Below are positions 33,968-45,420 of a stretch of DNA of 64,000 bases, one piece after another. Location of the stretch: NCBI RefSeq assembly GCF_051014685.1, contig NC_135056.1, positions 7,068,001 through 7,132,000 of the forward strand, read 5' to 3'. The notes beneath the pieces are model-generated. The model worked only from the letters and a program-made list of their open reading frames with translations. It was not told the origin of the DNA and did not search any database. Each line of letters begins with the position of its first letter. The first letter of the stretch is position 1. The position numbers and the translations under genes were made by a program. Origin of the DNA: Ptiloglossa arizonensis (lineage: Eukaryota > Arthropoda > Insecta > Hymenoptera > Colletidae).

Positions 33968-36274
33968 CCTGAAAAATATTTTCACCGGTAAGTATGTTAT
34001 AAAATCACCATATTGTGTCATAAATGTATAAAAACCTAAAATACATTACCTCCTCGCTTGTAAACCCACTAGCCGCATGGTCTTAATATCGCATCAACCC
34101 TTTCAAAATTAGATTTTACTGCTCAACAAATCAACTGTTGCACTTCCCTAACGTGAAAGTCGACCGTAATATCCCTGGCAACGTTGAGAACACATACTGT
34201 AAACGACGTTATCGTATCGACTCTCGAATATTTATCAAACCGGTCCAATTTGAACAACTCGATCCTAATTTGAAACTCTCTACACGACAGTTTTCTTTCG
34301 ATTCGTTTTCGAATCGAAAGTCATCGATGGACAAGGGGAACCGAGTGATTTAACATTCTAAACGTAACTACGTTTACACGAACCTTGAAACGCGTCCCTT
34401 TGCGATCCACCGTTTGCGAAAGAGAAATTGAACGTTATTTCTTCTTCGTTGCTTTACCTTGACGTTTCAATTATCCCGTTCGCAGCCACAATTAAAACGA
34501 AAATATTTTCCGACCGCGTCGGCTGGATGAAGAGAGGGTAAATTATAATCCGTAGCGTTTAAACATCAGTCGATCGCACGGTTTTTGTGTTTCTGGCTGG
34601 AAAACCGAAACCAGAACGCAATACTCTCCACGCGATTGTTTGAAATAGTCGCGCGCCTGCGTGCGCGTTACCGTGTATTGTTCCAGTGAAAAATCTGCCG
34701 CGTGCAGTATGAATGCGCAATTGTTATCGATGTATCTGGCTTTTTGCGCCCGTGAAACGAACAAAGTGCAAATATAATACACAAATCGTACGAGCAAATA
34801 AACCGTTCGCGTTTCTATTGTTATGTTCAGTACGTACGGAAGCGCATTGCGGCGATATAGGGTCCTTACGTTTTACATACAATATTTTCGAGCACGGAAT
34901 TATTTTCGTGCGGCTTGTATCGGTAAATTATTACCGGAGACCTCGTACACTGTTCTATTAATCAGCAGTGGGAATAATCTGGGTGCAGTATTAGTTTCAC
35001 GATTATATTTTTAAGAATAATTTAACCGGTACGATTAATCGAGGATAAATCAAAATTAAAATTTTTCTAGTCAAATACTGCATAATTGAGAAAAGGATAA
35101 TTTATTCGAAACGTTTTGAGTTTATTTTGGATCAATATTTCACAAATGAAATAATCAGATAGGTTTACAAAGTGATAAAGAGGTTAATTTATAAAAATAG
35201 TAATTATGTATGAATTATATACGAATCATTCTTTTGTACAATGTTTTACTTCTTTATTTCACTTTTATGGGTATTTATAAGTATGATTATTAAAATTGGA
35301 AGGAGCTAAAAGTGTTGCAGAATTATTCACAAAAATCGAAAAGTTTCTATATCTGGTATTTTCTCTAATACGAGCATTTAGAATAATATTGTGACTCGCG
35401 ATGGAGTATACTCGACCGCAGCGGTTAAAAGGATAAATCGACGAGCCGCCATTCTCATTGTTTCGGGCTACTTTTATGTCACAAATTCTACGGAACCAGA
35501 AATTATTGGAAATGCGCGTTTTCATCGGGCAATCTGATTTTCCGACGTAAATGTTTCACGGACGAACGCCGGCTCGCGAAAATATAACACTGTCGTATTT
35601 TATTGAATATTCGTTTCGGTGCTCTGAATAAAAAATATTTCAACCGGTCATCCGGCTCGTGGTCATTAAAATTGCAGCAGGGTGACCGACTTTGTGGGTG
35701 CGATACCGAATTAACGGACTTTTACCGACGCGAGTCGGTGATTCGCGTGAAAGCTTTTCTACATCGAAATACAGTAATTCCCGCTTTCGAGTGGCAATTT
35801 TCTACCCCGGATTGGAGTAACGGAATCATCGCTGTTTATGTTTCTTTGGCTCGTTCGACCCACTGACTCTCATTGCCAGCTGCTACGTAATTACAAACTA
35901 ATTAAGCGCTGAGAGTAACTTTCTTTTCGAAAATTAAAATTTTAACGACCAAAAATTGTTTTTCAGATCGTGGATAAATTATTACCCGGAAGGGTGACGA
36001 AAATAAAGTAGTTTATTCATAAAATAATATAATTTTTCGTTGATGCCATAATAGGGTTCCAGGGAGTTACATCGACCCTTAAAAAATACGAAGATTTTGA
36101 TTTCTTTTCAAAATAGCTGGGTAAAAAGAAAGTAGAATATATTTATTGTTTGTATGTATGCAAACAGATTGCGGGGAAGTATTTTTGCATACATTTACCG
36201 AGTACAAAAACTCAACTGTCAAGAGTGGGAATAACTTGAAAAACATAGATTTTTCAATAATTATTTGTACGCTC
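33968..36274. other. No gene recognised
   Basis: Alternating CpG-rich (34120-34860, 35390-35870) and AT-rich DNA. Frames of 63-87 codons on both strands (34138-34353, 34543-34797 minus, 34713-34961, 35265-35525 minus, 35603-35866) overlap each other and have no recognisable content. A small hairpin, TGTATGCAAA with TTTGCATACA, sits at 36153-36192. Confidence 0.4.
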
Positions 36275-36870
36275 ATCTCTCTCGCTCTTAAACCACACCT
36301 TTCACTTTCGTGATTCGCGCGTGTAATGCGAGTCTCGCGCGCTGTTACTCCGTCTCTCTCGCTCTCGCTTTGAAACTACACCTTCCACTTTTTCGGTTCG
36401 CGCATGTAATGTGAGTCTCGCGCGTTGTTACCCCGTCTCTCTCGCTCTCAAATTATTGCTTTCACTTTTCCGTTTTGAGCATGTAATGCGAGTCTCGCGC
36501 CCTGTTACTTTGTCTCTTGCGCTCTTAAGCTATCCCTTTTACTTTCCCGGTTCGCGCGCGTAATGCGAGTCTCGTGCGTTGTTACTTTGTCTTTCTCTTT
36601 CTCAAACTATCCTTTTCACTTTCGCCATTCATGCGTGTAATGCGAGTCTCGTGCGTTGTTACTCAGTCTCTCTCGCTCTCCAACTATCCTTTTCACTTTC
36701 GCCATTCGCGCGTGTAATGCGAGTCTCGTGCGTTATTACTCCGTCTCTCTCGTTCTTCAACTACATCTTCCACTTTCGTGATTCGCGCGTGTAATGCGAG
36801 TCTCGCGCGCTGTTACTCCGTCTCTCTCGCTCTCGAACAATCCCTTTCACTTTCCGGACTGCACGCGCAG
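36275..36870. repeat. Tandem array, 77 bp CpG-rich unit, seven copies
   Basis: GTAATGCGAGTCTCG(C/T) (one copy GTAATGTGAG) begins at 36323, 36406, 36483, 36560, 36637, 36714 and 36791: one spacing of 83 bp and five of exactly 77 bp. Each unit continues with CG(C/T)TGTTACTC(C/A)GTCTCTCTCGCTCTC, then A(A/C)CTATCCTTTTCACTTTCG and TTCGCGCGT. The array sits at the upstream edge of a CpG-rich region (36870-37660). A relative of the unit core, ATAATGCGAGACTCGCTCGC, occurs alone at 47764. Confidence 0.92.
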
Positions 36871-39837
36871 TCTCGGTCGGCGATACACAAATCACCGCCC
36901 GCTTCCAAGCGAATTAGTCGATCTCGATTTCGTTGCTCGAAAGCGGGTTAGCCGGCGTACTCGCGACCGATTCAGAAAATTGATACGATCGGTCGAGAGA
37001 TGGCGCGCGGGACACGCAACCGACTCGATCAAACGTTGCTTTGCGGTTGAGAGAAAAATTGGTGGGGCACGGTAAACGTCGTCGAATAACCTCGTGGAGC
37101 AAACGAATCGGCCCGTATCGCATCGAATGTACATGCGGCGCTTGTACGTGGTTGAATACACGCCACGGAATCAAGCGCACAATGGTTTCGCGCGGACAAA
37201 GCCGGACGACAAAGAAGCCTAGCCCGATAAGAAGGAGAAGAAGCGAAAGGAGCGGAACTTGGTAACGGGCCGAGCTAGCAGCCACGATTTCGGCTTGCAT
37301 CGAGCGTAACCCATTTAACCGCGATAACGAAAGCTACCCTGGCGTCTTTACACGTACACACACACACACACACGCACACACGTATACACGCGCACAGACT
37401 CGCAGCGTTGTCGTTCGAGGAAGCGCTTCTCCGGCGAAGAAACGATCGTGGAATCTTTCGTGGCGTGGCCACGATGGGGATAGATAGATAGGTCCCGGGG
37501 ATCCGAGGGAAGTCACGTCAGCGAAAACTTGCGCTTTTTAGAAACTTCGGATCCGAGATCGACATTTTCCCCGCGATAGAAGCTCGGACTTCGCGTCCAT
37601 GGATCGCGATACTTTTCTTTTATTCGCGCGACGGGATTGAATGATGCGCGGGAATCTAGTACCACCTCCGTGTTCGAGCGAAACTTTCTAATTTCTTTCC
37701 ACGGTTGATGGAAAAAGAACATTTTTCAACTTTACAGTCGTGTTTGACTATAATTAATTCTCTCACATTTGAATCCGAAAATGTTCCGGGTAAATTGCAC
37801 TGCATACGCGATTAATTAAAAGTGTGTTTGCAAAGATTCGAAGCATTTGCACTTGACTACGTTCAAAGTGCGGCACTATTAATTTATCATATTTGAGAAT
37901 ATGTACCAGAAATTGATGATAGGTAATTTTAAACTCCTTTTGAAGTAAAATGAAAAGGCTTGTGAAAAATGTTTGCGCGAAACTGGTATCGAGTCTCGAA
38001 GAGGTACGATGGTTAATTATCAAGCATTCTGCAATAACAATTGTATTTTTTTTTCTTTCTAGAATTCATATCTTACTGTTTGCAGATAAAAATCGATGAA
38101 AATGCGAAGATGGTTTTTAGAATTCAAAGTACAATGAATGCAACGAGAGTCGTCTCATCTACCTATGGCTCTTGTTATGGAAAATTAAAAAGAAAAAAAG
38201 AAAATTGTAAACGAGCCTGAAAATTCTAAGTGCCGATAAATATATTTTAACCATTAATACACGAGCTCCTCTGAACTTTGCAATATTCGTTGGAATCAAT
38301 TATTGCTAAAATCAATATTTACCAAGTTACCGAAGTGGTTGTGAAAACTGGATAGGAGTTAAGCAAATAATCGGCGACGTGGATTTCGATGTTCATAATT
38401 TGCATCGAGTGCAGTCCATAATGCGAGATTACCGTGATTTTATATCGAGGCGGCTTTAAAACGACGATGCTTCCGTCTGAATATCTCGTTCGGAATTTTA
38501 CTTTTACGCGCGTCGTTTTTTGCTTCTAAATACATTTTCGTGCACAAAGTAGCGACGTAGGGTGAATATTAAATTGTGCACGCGAGAATGAAGCTTTATA
38601 CATTGACGAAGAATTCGAGTTAGACTCCTTCAGTCGTAATTCACCATCGTGCGTCTACAAAACCAGAAACGAAATGTTCATCGTTTTACAAACAACGGTA
38701 ATTACTGAATGGGACATTGTTCGATACGGTGGGGACGCAGTATTAATAATCCAGCCAACTTGTACTTGGAAGAGATTCAATTAGATCCATCAGACGAGAG
38801 ATCGCGGGTATTTAAATAAACGTTCGATCTAACTTATACGGAATCAACCGAATCAACGCGCGGCGTTTGTTTCGCAGAACGAAGCGTTCTTGTTAACCTT
38901 TTGTGACTTTTTTACGCGACACTCAGCCAGCAGAACTTCAATTTATGCGTATTTCTGTCCAGTGTTGCGCGTGGACAACAAGACTTCAAAATGTGAGAAT
39001 AACATCTCTTGTTTCTGACGAAGCACGGTGAATCCTCGATAAAAGACTCGTCGTTGAGTTCGCGCGGAACCTTTTAAAGAGGGTATGTAGTGAATTTGAT
39101 CTTGAAATCGAGCTTTCATATTTTGGCTGAAACTCAGTCACGTGCGAACCGTTCGACAACGAAAGTGAACGAAATACACCGAGAGCGAACGTAAAAGCGA
39201 GTGTGATTCGTTTCATGGCCACTCACCGAACTTCAAAGCGACGCTACTCGCGTATCAGATGTTACTCAAGTGTAACAACTTTTGTATTTTTCAACGTATC
39301 TTCGCGAGAGTGTTTTCGATAGATCGGTGAGATTCTCCTGATAAAAATAAGATCAAACTTTTCGGATCAGTTTCTTTTATAAATTATACGAATCATTTCT
39401 AAGGAATTTTGAATTACGCGCATATAAATAAAAATAGTGCAAACACGGTCGAGTTTGGTTTCAATTTCATCGTGAGTATCTCGACGATCCATCGACAGTA
39501 TTTTTATGAAGATAGAATGAGAAGTATCAAAGTTTTTAGAATGCATTGGAAGTAAATGTTTAAAAGTGTGAAAATTTCAATTGGTGATATCCACTTGTAC
39601 TATTTTATAGAAATATTTGCCAAAATATTTCGTAGAAATTTCAGTGTGCAGGATTGAAAAAAGATTTGATATTTTATAAAAGTACTAGTGTTTAGCGTCT
39701 CTCAGGAAAGAGGCTTCAACTGGAACAAATTTTGTAAGAATGGTATAGGAGTGTATAGGAGTATTTTAACGAAAAAAGAGGGAACAAACAAAAATAAGCG
39801 GAGGAATACAAATAGTCACGGTTACGGGGGTTTGAAC
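36871..39837. other. CpG-rich then AT-rich DNA; (CA)n at 37355-37380; no gene recognised
   Basis: 36871-37660 is CpG-rich, with overlapping frames on both strands (minus 36914-37300, 128 codons; plus 36794-37075) that lack domains. A CA microsatellite occupies 37355-37380. 37700-38360 is AT-rich. 38380-39250 is moderately CpG-rich and varied. None of these could be assigned to an exon. Confidence 0.4.
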
Positions 39838-39905
39838 CCGGATAGAGATACAAAAATGGTTCCACAGGTGGACATGCTACCGCCTGCGTTGCGCAGCTTT
39901 GGTGA
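39838..39905 (-). pseudogene. tRNA-like sequence (relic or SINE head)
   Basis: Read on the minus strand, 39838-39905 contains GCGCAACGCAGGCGGTAGCATG, which resembles an A-box region of a tRNA-Trp-like sequence (GCGCAACGGTAGCG) with a five-base insertion. It is followed 27 bp later by CGGGTTCAAACCCCCG, a good B box with a four-pair T stem. The acceptor stem does not pair convincingly and the anticodon arm is not intact, so this is not a functional tRNA. It may be a decayed tRNA gene or the head of a tRNA-derived SINE. A tail unit was not recognised. Confidence 0.35.
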
Positions 39906-40143
39906 CAACGGTTCAATTTGCATAGTAGACATTCAGCGGCGGAAATTTTTGCATTTTTAAGAATTTATACCTCGAGAACGGAAGAGAGGTGCTCCTTGCT
40001 ACTTTCCGAGGTTATTCTAGGTGTCCTTCACTACATCTAAAAAAAAAGGAACGAATAAAAAAACTCGGGACACAGTTCGTGGTTTTCCCTTGTGAGAGGT
40101 ATACTTGAAGTAGATCGCCAGACAGTACAGTGCCTGTGCCTGG

Positions 40144-40173
40144 GGGCATACTCGTAGTGCAAAGGGTTAATTA
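40144..40173. mobile_element. Possible end of a TTAA-type element
   Basis: ATACTCGTAGTGCAAAGGGTTAA resembles the outer end of piggyBac-like elements, which terminate in CCCTTTGCACT next to TTAA. The matching opposite end was not found, so this is a solo relic at best. GCAAAGGGTTAACA recurs in every unit of the 44.6-45.4 kb array. Confidence 0.3.
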
Positions 40174-41909
40174 TCCGTGGTTGAATTTTTTCTTTCGGAT
40201 ATTGCAAGCAGCTGGCACGTTTTCGAAGAACCACTTCTTTCGAGGTATCCAGTAAATAATTTTTTGCTACTAATTTATTGGAAATATATAGCACTTGTAC
40301 ACACTACTGTACACAATACATGAGTCACACTACGACGATGACTCTAGAATTATTTTAAAAATTTTGTATTATAATAAGTAGAGTCTTTATAAAGTGATTA
40401 GTTTGGTATGTAATATATAATATTCAATACAACGTTGTATGCATACATTATTTTCTTATATCATCAAATTGTAGTCTTACAAAAATAAATATACCAATTT
40501 GCATATAATTATGATTGGTTCTCAAAGTAAAATATTACACAAAAGAAGAAGAGAAAGATATAATTTTTGTATTTGTTCGATGTGTGAACTAAAGATTGAA
40601 CTAATCGAAAACATGATTGAACCGTTGAGTATTGTACGGGAGTCAATGAACCTATATTGTCCAGACTCATTCTTCTAATGGAGATTACAAACGTAACAAT
40701 TCTTTGTACAATAATTTTTCGTATAAAAGTAACTAGTGTCGAGAACACGTCTTTCGTGTAGAAAATCAAAGAACAATACTCTTTGAATTCTCAAAATTCG
40801 AAGCGAGAACATAATTCGTCGCCAACAGAGCTATATCGCGTGATCGACAATTGTTGGTCGTATGTTAACGTCGTACTTGTTAACAGTTGGTTAAACTTTG
40901 CACTTAATCGGAACCCTCACAAATAAGTTTATAACATTGGCGTACTTTAGACTTCAATTAGAGTCTCGTTGGTAAATTGTTCTTACAATTCCAGGAAAAT
41001 GTTGATCAGCTTAATTAACGCTTTTCTTATATAAGAATTTAACGATGCTATCTCATAAATGACAAACGGAATTTTAAACGTTTCTCATAAACAGTTAATA
41101 TTGCTACAACAACGTGCGTCTATATTTGTTGACGTAAGTCTCGTTTCTATTGCAACTACCCTCGGGCAAAGTTACATCGAAAAGGTTAATTAACGAATCA
41201 CGAGAATATGTCCAAGACGAGGAATTTTTCAAAATTTTTCAATATTTTTCAACCGTTCGAGAGGAAAGTTAAGACGAAGCTCTTCTTCAGCCCTTCAAGT
41301 ATTTATTACATAATCTTCTTAAAGTAAATGACTTGTTTGGACAACAAGAATAAAAGTTTTTGGCCACGTCAGATACGTTAAGAAGATTTTTATAATAAAT
41401 GCTTGAATTACCAAACAAGAGCTTTCTTTTAGTCTTTTAAAGGGTCCCAACTCCTTTTCCCCTTATTGCACAAGGTGTTAAGCCATACTATAGTGAGGCA
41501 TAGAAGAATTAGGTTTAAAGGGTTGCACACCTGACGAGGGAGCAACTAGGTTTATAATACATTAATGACTAACGAAAACATTACAAACAGACTTTAGAAG
41601 CGATTCTAAAAGACTCTAAAAAGTCACCTGAAACGTAGGAAAGTCATGGCGATAAAGTAACATCTAAAGTTATTGATCCTTTGCTAAATTAGTCGAATAA
41701 TTTTTAATTTTTCTACAGTTTCTTAAAAATAGTATTCTTCGATTGTCAGTACTGCAAACCTAGTCTCTACATTACTTAACAGGGTTTCCTTATCTAGATG
41801 TTCAAAAAATGCATTGTTCTTTCTTTAGATTTTCTTAAAGCGTCGAGTAGGGAAGATTGGGAATGGTTGTTTATAGAGATAAGTTGACTAATTGTTAGTA
41901 AAAGATTTA
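40174..41909. other. No gene recognised
   Basis: AT-rich unique DNA. Minus-strand frames at 40037-40294 and 40509-40769 have no recognisable domain. No repeat, RNA gene or promoter was supportable. Confidence 0.4.
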
Positions 41910-42495
41910 GGGGAAAGGTGGCACGAATGAGACACTTTTGGTTAGGATACATTTACAAGAAAACTAAACGACCATTCTACCTAATTTATAACATCAGAAA
42001 AATCAGTTATTTCACTGTATTAATATATGATGCAAATAAGTTTCTCTCTACATTTACTGCTTTATTTTCTACCTTTCAAAGAACTGTGTGTTGTCCCATT
42101 CATAAATTGGGACAATGTAATAAAATAATTTCTTTTAGGCATTAAAATTATAATATTATCGATTTTCTTAATAAATTACGTAAATATCACAATTTGGCTG
42201 CATTAAATTTTTAATGAAACTTATGTATTTTGGAAATAAAAAGCAATTCTAATTTTCCAAAGCGAAAGATAATATTTCCAATGAAAAAGTTTAATAATCT
42301 CAAAATATTAACAAGACAGAACTAAAAAAAAATAATTCAGTTTAGGTTTCATTTTCAATATTTCAATTAGATATGACTGAACACGTTACAATGTGGCTTC
42401 GAAATAAATACAATTTCACTGTAGGAAGACTCAGCATTGTTGAGATAATTACAATGTCCCATTCAATACGTGTCTCATTCATGCCACCTCTCGCC
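41910..42495. mobile_element. 586 bp MITE with 26 bp inverted ends and TA target
   Basis: The left end reads GG(G)GAAAGGTGGCACGAATG and continues AGACAC. The right end in reverse complement reads GGCGAGAGGTGGCATGAATG and continues AGACAC, so 23 of 26 bases match. TA flanks both ends (41908-41909 and 42496-42497). The interior is AT-rich with a GTCCCATTCATAAATTGGGAC palindrome near 42095 and no transposase; a 75-codon plus-strand frame (41918-42145) has no recognisable content. TA duplication is shared by mariner and pogo families. The pogo/jerky-type transposase fossil starting about 530 bp downstream makes a pogo-type MITE attractive, but there is no shared sequence to prove the link. Confidence 0.8.
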
Positions 42496-43027
42496 TATTG
42501 TAGAAACAAGTCACTTCTACTATGCCATTCATTTGTTCCCGCCGTCATGATCGCACGTTGTTAGAGAGTTACCAGCGCTTCTCGAAAAATTGGCTACGTA
42601 AATAAATATCTTTTCTCGAATATTTTGTTTCCATGCTCTACATAGTCACAGTAGAATAAATTTTAAAGGAATATTTTCAAGATTGTTTACTAAATGACTT
42701 ATTGAAAACGCATTTTTGTTTTTTTTATACACGAATAATTTAAGGTTACGTAAATACTGAAGTCAAAATGATCGTTCCAGGAATGGTCGACTAATAACGT
42801 TTGAAGTTACATGATCCAGTTGGTCAACCAATCCTGGTGATCAGATTACGCAAACTCTCGTAATCAAAGGTTACTTAATGAATTTCATAGGACGATGATC
42901 ACATATTACAGAGACTCGAATGGAAGATGAAAAACAATAAATGTTACTCGATACGTGAGTAATGAGAAAAGGTATCTGGAGAAGATTGCTTGTGACATTT
43001 TCTTTAACGTTATATTACGTTGTCAAT
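42496..43027. other. No gene recognised; may hold decayed N-terminus of the following transposase
   Basis: AT-rich DNA immediately upstream of the transposase fossil. A jerky/pogo protein would need some 400 bp of DNA-binding domain here. I could not see a convincing helix-turn-helix remnant. Confidence 0.35.
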
Positions 43028-44340
43028 TAGACCACTGTAAGTTAGAAGTCTTTCGAGAGCTACATCTTTCGACAAAAGCAATGTAGCACTGTTTTTCAAT
43101 AATTTAAGAAATATACCCGTATAAATCTTGGTCCCGGAGATACATGGACTGCCGATGTGACAAGGATTACGACTGCTCACGTTCCTAATAAAATACTTAC
43201 ACGGTGAAGCATCAGGCAGTTAGGTGAAACGACTTCAGCTGAGGGTGGAACATTGTTCACGGTCGTGGTTGTGACCTCAGCAACTGGAAATATTGTTCCA
43301 TCGTTTTTTTTTGTGTTTGCTCGTGTAAGTTATATAGATTATTTTGTTCAAAGTGGACCACCTGGGTCATCTGACAATGTCTATAAATCAGGTTGGACGA
43401 AAGAAGAAAGCTTTGTTAAATTTTCAAAATAATTTATTCGATGCTCGAAGCCATCTAAGAAAAGCATTGTTTTTATTGTTAGATAAACATGATTCACACT
43501 TATCTATCGAAATCTTTGATTATTTTAAAAGCAATGACATAACTGTGCTATCTTCTCTATCTTCACCGTAGCTACAAGCTTTAACCTCTCAATAGGACAG
43601 TTTATGAAGTTTTGAACAAATATTTGCACACAGTCTCCGGAGAATTGACTACCTTGTCATCCTGACAATATTATAGATATTTACGATATTGCAAGATTAA
43701 TCAAAATTGCACTTGCATTGATAGCAAGCTGAGACAATATACAATCCAGATTGAGGGTTTTATTCATTGAAGAAGATTATTTCCAGAATCTGAGTTTTCT
43801 AATGTTGATGTGACAGATAGACTAGTTGCGATATCGATTAACAATCGTTATCTCGTTCAAAGAGTGAGCAACAATTTAAAATCCTTGAAAGACAAATGAA
43901 TATTAACTATGTCACAGGCTCGGGTCAGCCTCTTTAAAAAATTCAAACAATTTCTAAAGTGGAGTCACGTCAAGAGTGCGGACAAAATAATTGCAAAAGG
44001 AAAAACGCAATATATAAAAAAAAAGGAAGAGTTTACAGAGCAAGAACTTTTAGGAATGTATAAACGGAGAATTATGAGAAAAGATAGAGCGTACATGGAA
44101 AAACAATAAAAATTCCAAAAGAAAAAAAAAAGAAACAGAGGAAGGAAAAGAAGACAGAAGACACTAATTGCTTCTCCGACAATGCAATATGCGTTGAATG
44201 CACTGAATTTTATTCAAAAAGTATTTCAGGAGAAAAATGAATTCAACGTACGTATTTCGTGCAAGATGTGGGTTAATTCAAGGTGCACAGAAGGAAATTT
44301 ACTTTTTTACGAATGTACGAATTGTGTATCAGACTGTAAA
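43028..44340 (+). pseudogene. Decayed pogo/Tigger-jerky type DDE transposase
   Basis: Translation with frame changes recovers blocks of this family in order. VRSLSRATSFDKSNVALFF (from about 43036) matches the region before the catalytic core. ADVTRITTAHVPNKIL (about 43155) sits where the first catalytic Asp and the Pro-Lys motif lie. RQLGETTSAEGGTLFTVVVV (about 43216) covers the conserved 'TSAERG' block. FVQSGPPGSSDNVYKSGW (about 43345) is the 'GGPPGS..SGW' block. LLLDKHDSHLSIE (about 43478) is the second catalytic motif, normally LLLDNH-SHLS. PLNRTVYEVLNKYL (about 43582) is the 'LQPLDRTVYGPLK' block, and YDIARLIKIALAL (about 43682) follows. The C-terminus has a Cys-rich finger (ICVECTEFYSKSISGEK, about 44189, then CKMWV..CT in another frame). 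At least four frameshifts and several stops show it is dead. The DNA-binding N-terminus and terminal repeats were not found. Confidence 0.85.
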
Positions 44341-44599
44341 GATATTAATTAGATAATATAAGAATTATAGGTAGTTGTAGTATTATAATTTATGTTCAAC
44401 TTAAATCCTCCGATAGAAAGCTGTTTCTGAATTATTAGATTAGAATTTGAAAAACTGTCGAAGTTACGGTAGATATGGGTATAATATTATATTTTATTCG
44501 AATAGTTCATAAATAAAAGCTTCGTATAACTATTCATTTGCGATTACTCGGATAAATTTCAAATTGTAATTTTTAACGAACAAATAACGTATCAAAAGT
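44341..44599. other. No gene recognised
   Basis: AT-rich DNA between the transposase fossil and the 141 bp array; it may include the 3' flank of the dead element, but no inverted repeat was seen. Confidence 0.35.
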
Positions 44600-45420
44600 A
44601 TTCCCTTTTTCAATCTATTTTGGAAATTAATCCATACGTTATTGATAGGTAAAAAAAAATTAATAAGTGCAAAGGGTTAACAGTCTGATTCCGTGTTACT
44701 GAAATATTCGTACTGTTGTAATACATTCTATCAAGACTCTCTTTTTCAATCTATCTCGCAAATTGATCGATACATTATTAATAAGCAAAAAAAAAAAGAA
44801 ATTAAGAACTGCAAAGGATTAACACAATCTGATCTCGTGTTACTGAAATGTTCATACTGTTGCAATACATTTTATCGAGACCTCCTTTTCCGATTTATTT
44901 CTCAGATTAATCGATACATCATTAATAAGTAAAAAAAAAAAAATGAAGATTGCAAAGGGTTAACACAGTCTGATCTCGTAGTACTGAAACGTTCACACTG
45001 TTGCGATACATTCTATCGAGACCTCCTTTTCCGATTTATTTCTCAGATTAATCGATACATTATTAATAAGTAAAATAAAAAATGAAGAATTGCAAAGGGT
45101 GAACACAGTCTGATCCCGTGTTACTGAAACGTTCACACTGATACGATACATTCTATCGAGACCTCTTTTTCCGATTTATTTCTCAGATTAATCGATACAT
45201 CATTAATAAGTAAAAAAAAAAAAAAATGAAGAATTGCAAAGGGTTAACACAGTCTGATCCCATGTTACTGAAACGTTCACACTGATACGATACATTCTAT
45301 CGAGACCTCCTTTTCCGATTTATTTCTCAGATTAATCGATACATTATTAATAAGTAAAATAAAAAATGAAGAATTGCAAAGGGTGAACACAGTCCGATCC
45401 CGTGTTACCGAAACGTTCGC
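44600..45420. repeat. Tandem array, ~141 bp unit, about six copies
   Basis: CAAAGGGTTAACA (with variants) occurs at 44670, 44812, 44953, 45093, 45237 and 45377, spacing 140-144 bp; the length differences come from the A-run in each unit. Each unit continues with GTCTGAT(C/T)(C/T)CGTGTTACTG, AAACGTTCACACTG, ATACATTCTATCGAGAC, TTTTCCGATTTATTTCTCAG and ATTAATCGATACATTATTAATAAG. The first unit is the most diverged. The array ends abruptly in a CpG-rich island at about 45420. Frames at 44693-44932 (plus) and 45277-45474 (minus) are repeat-derived. Confidence 0.93.
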
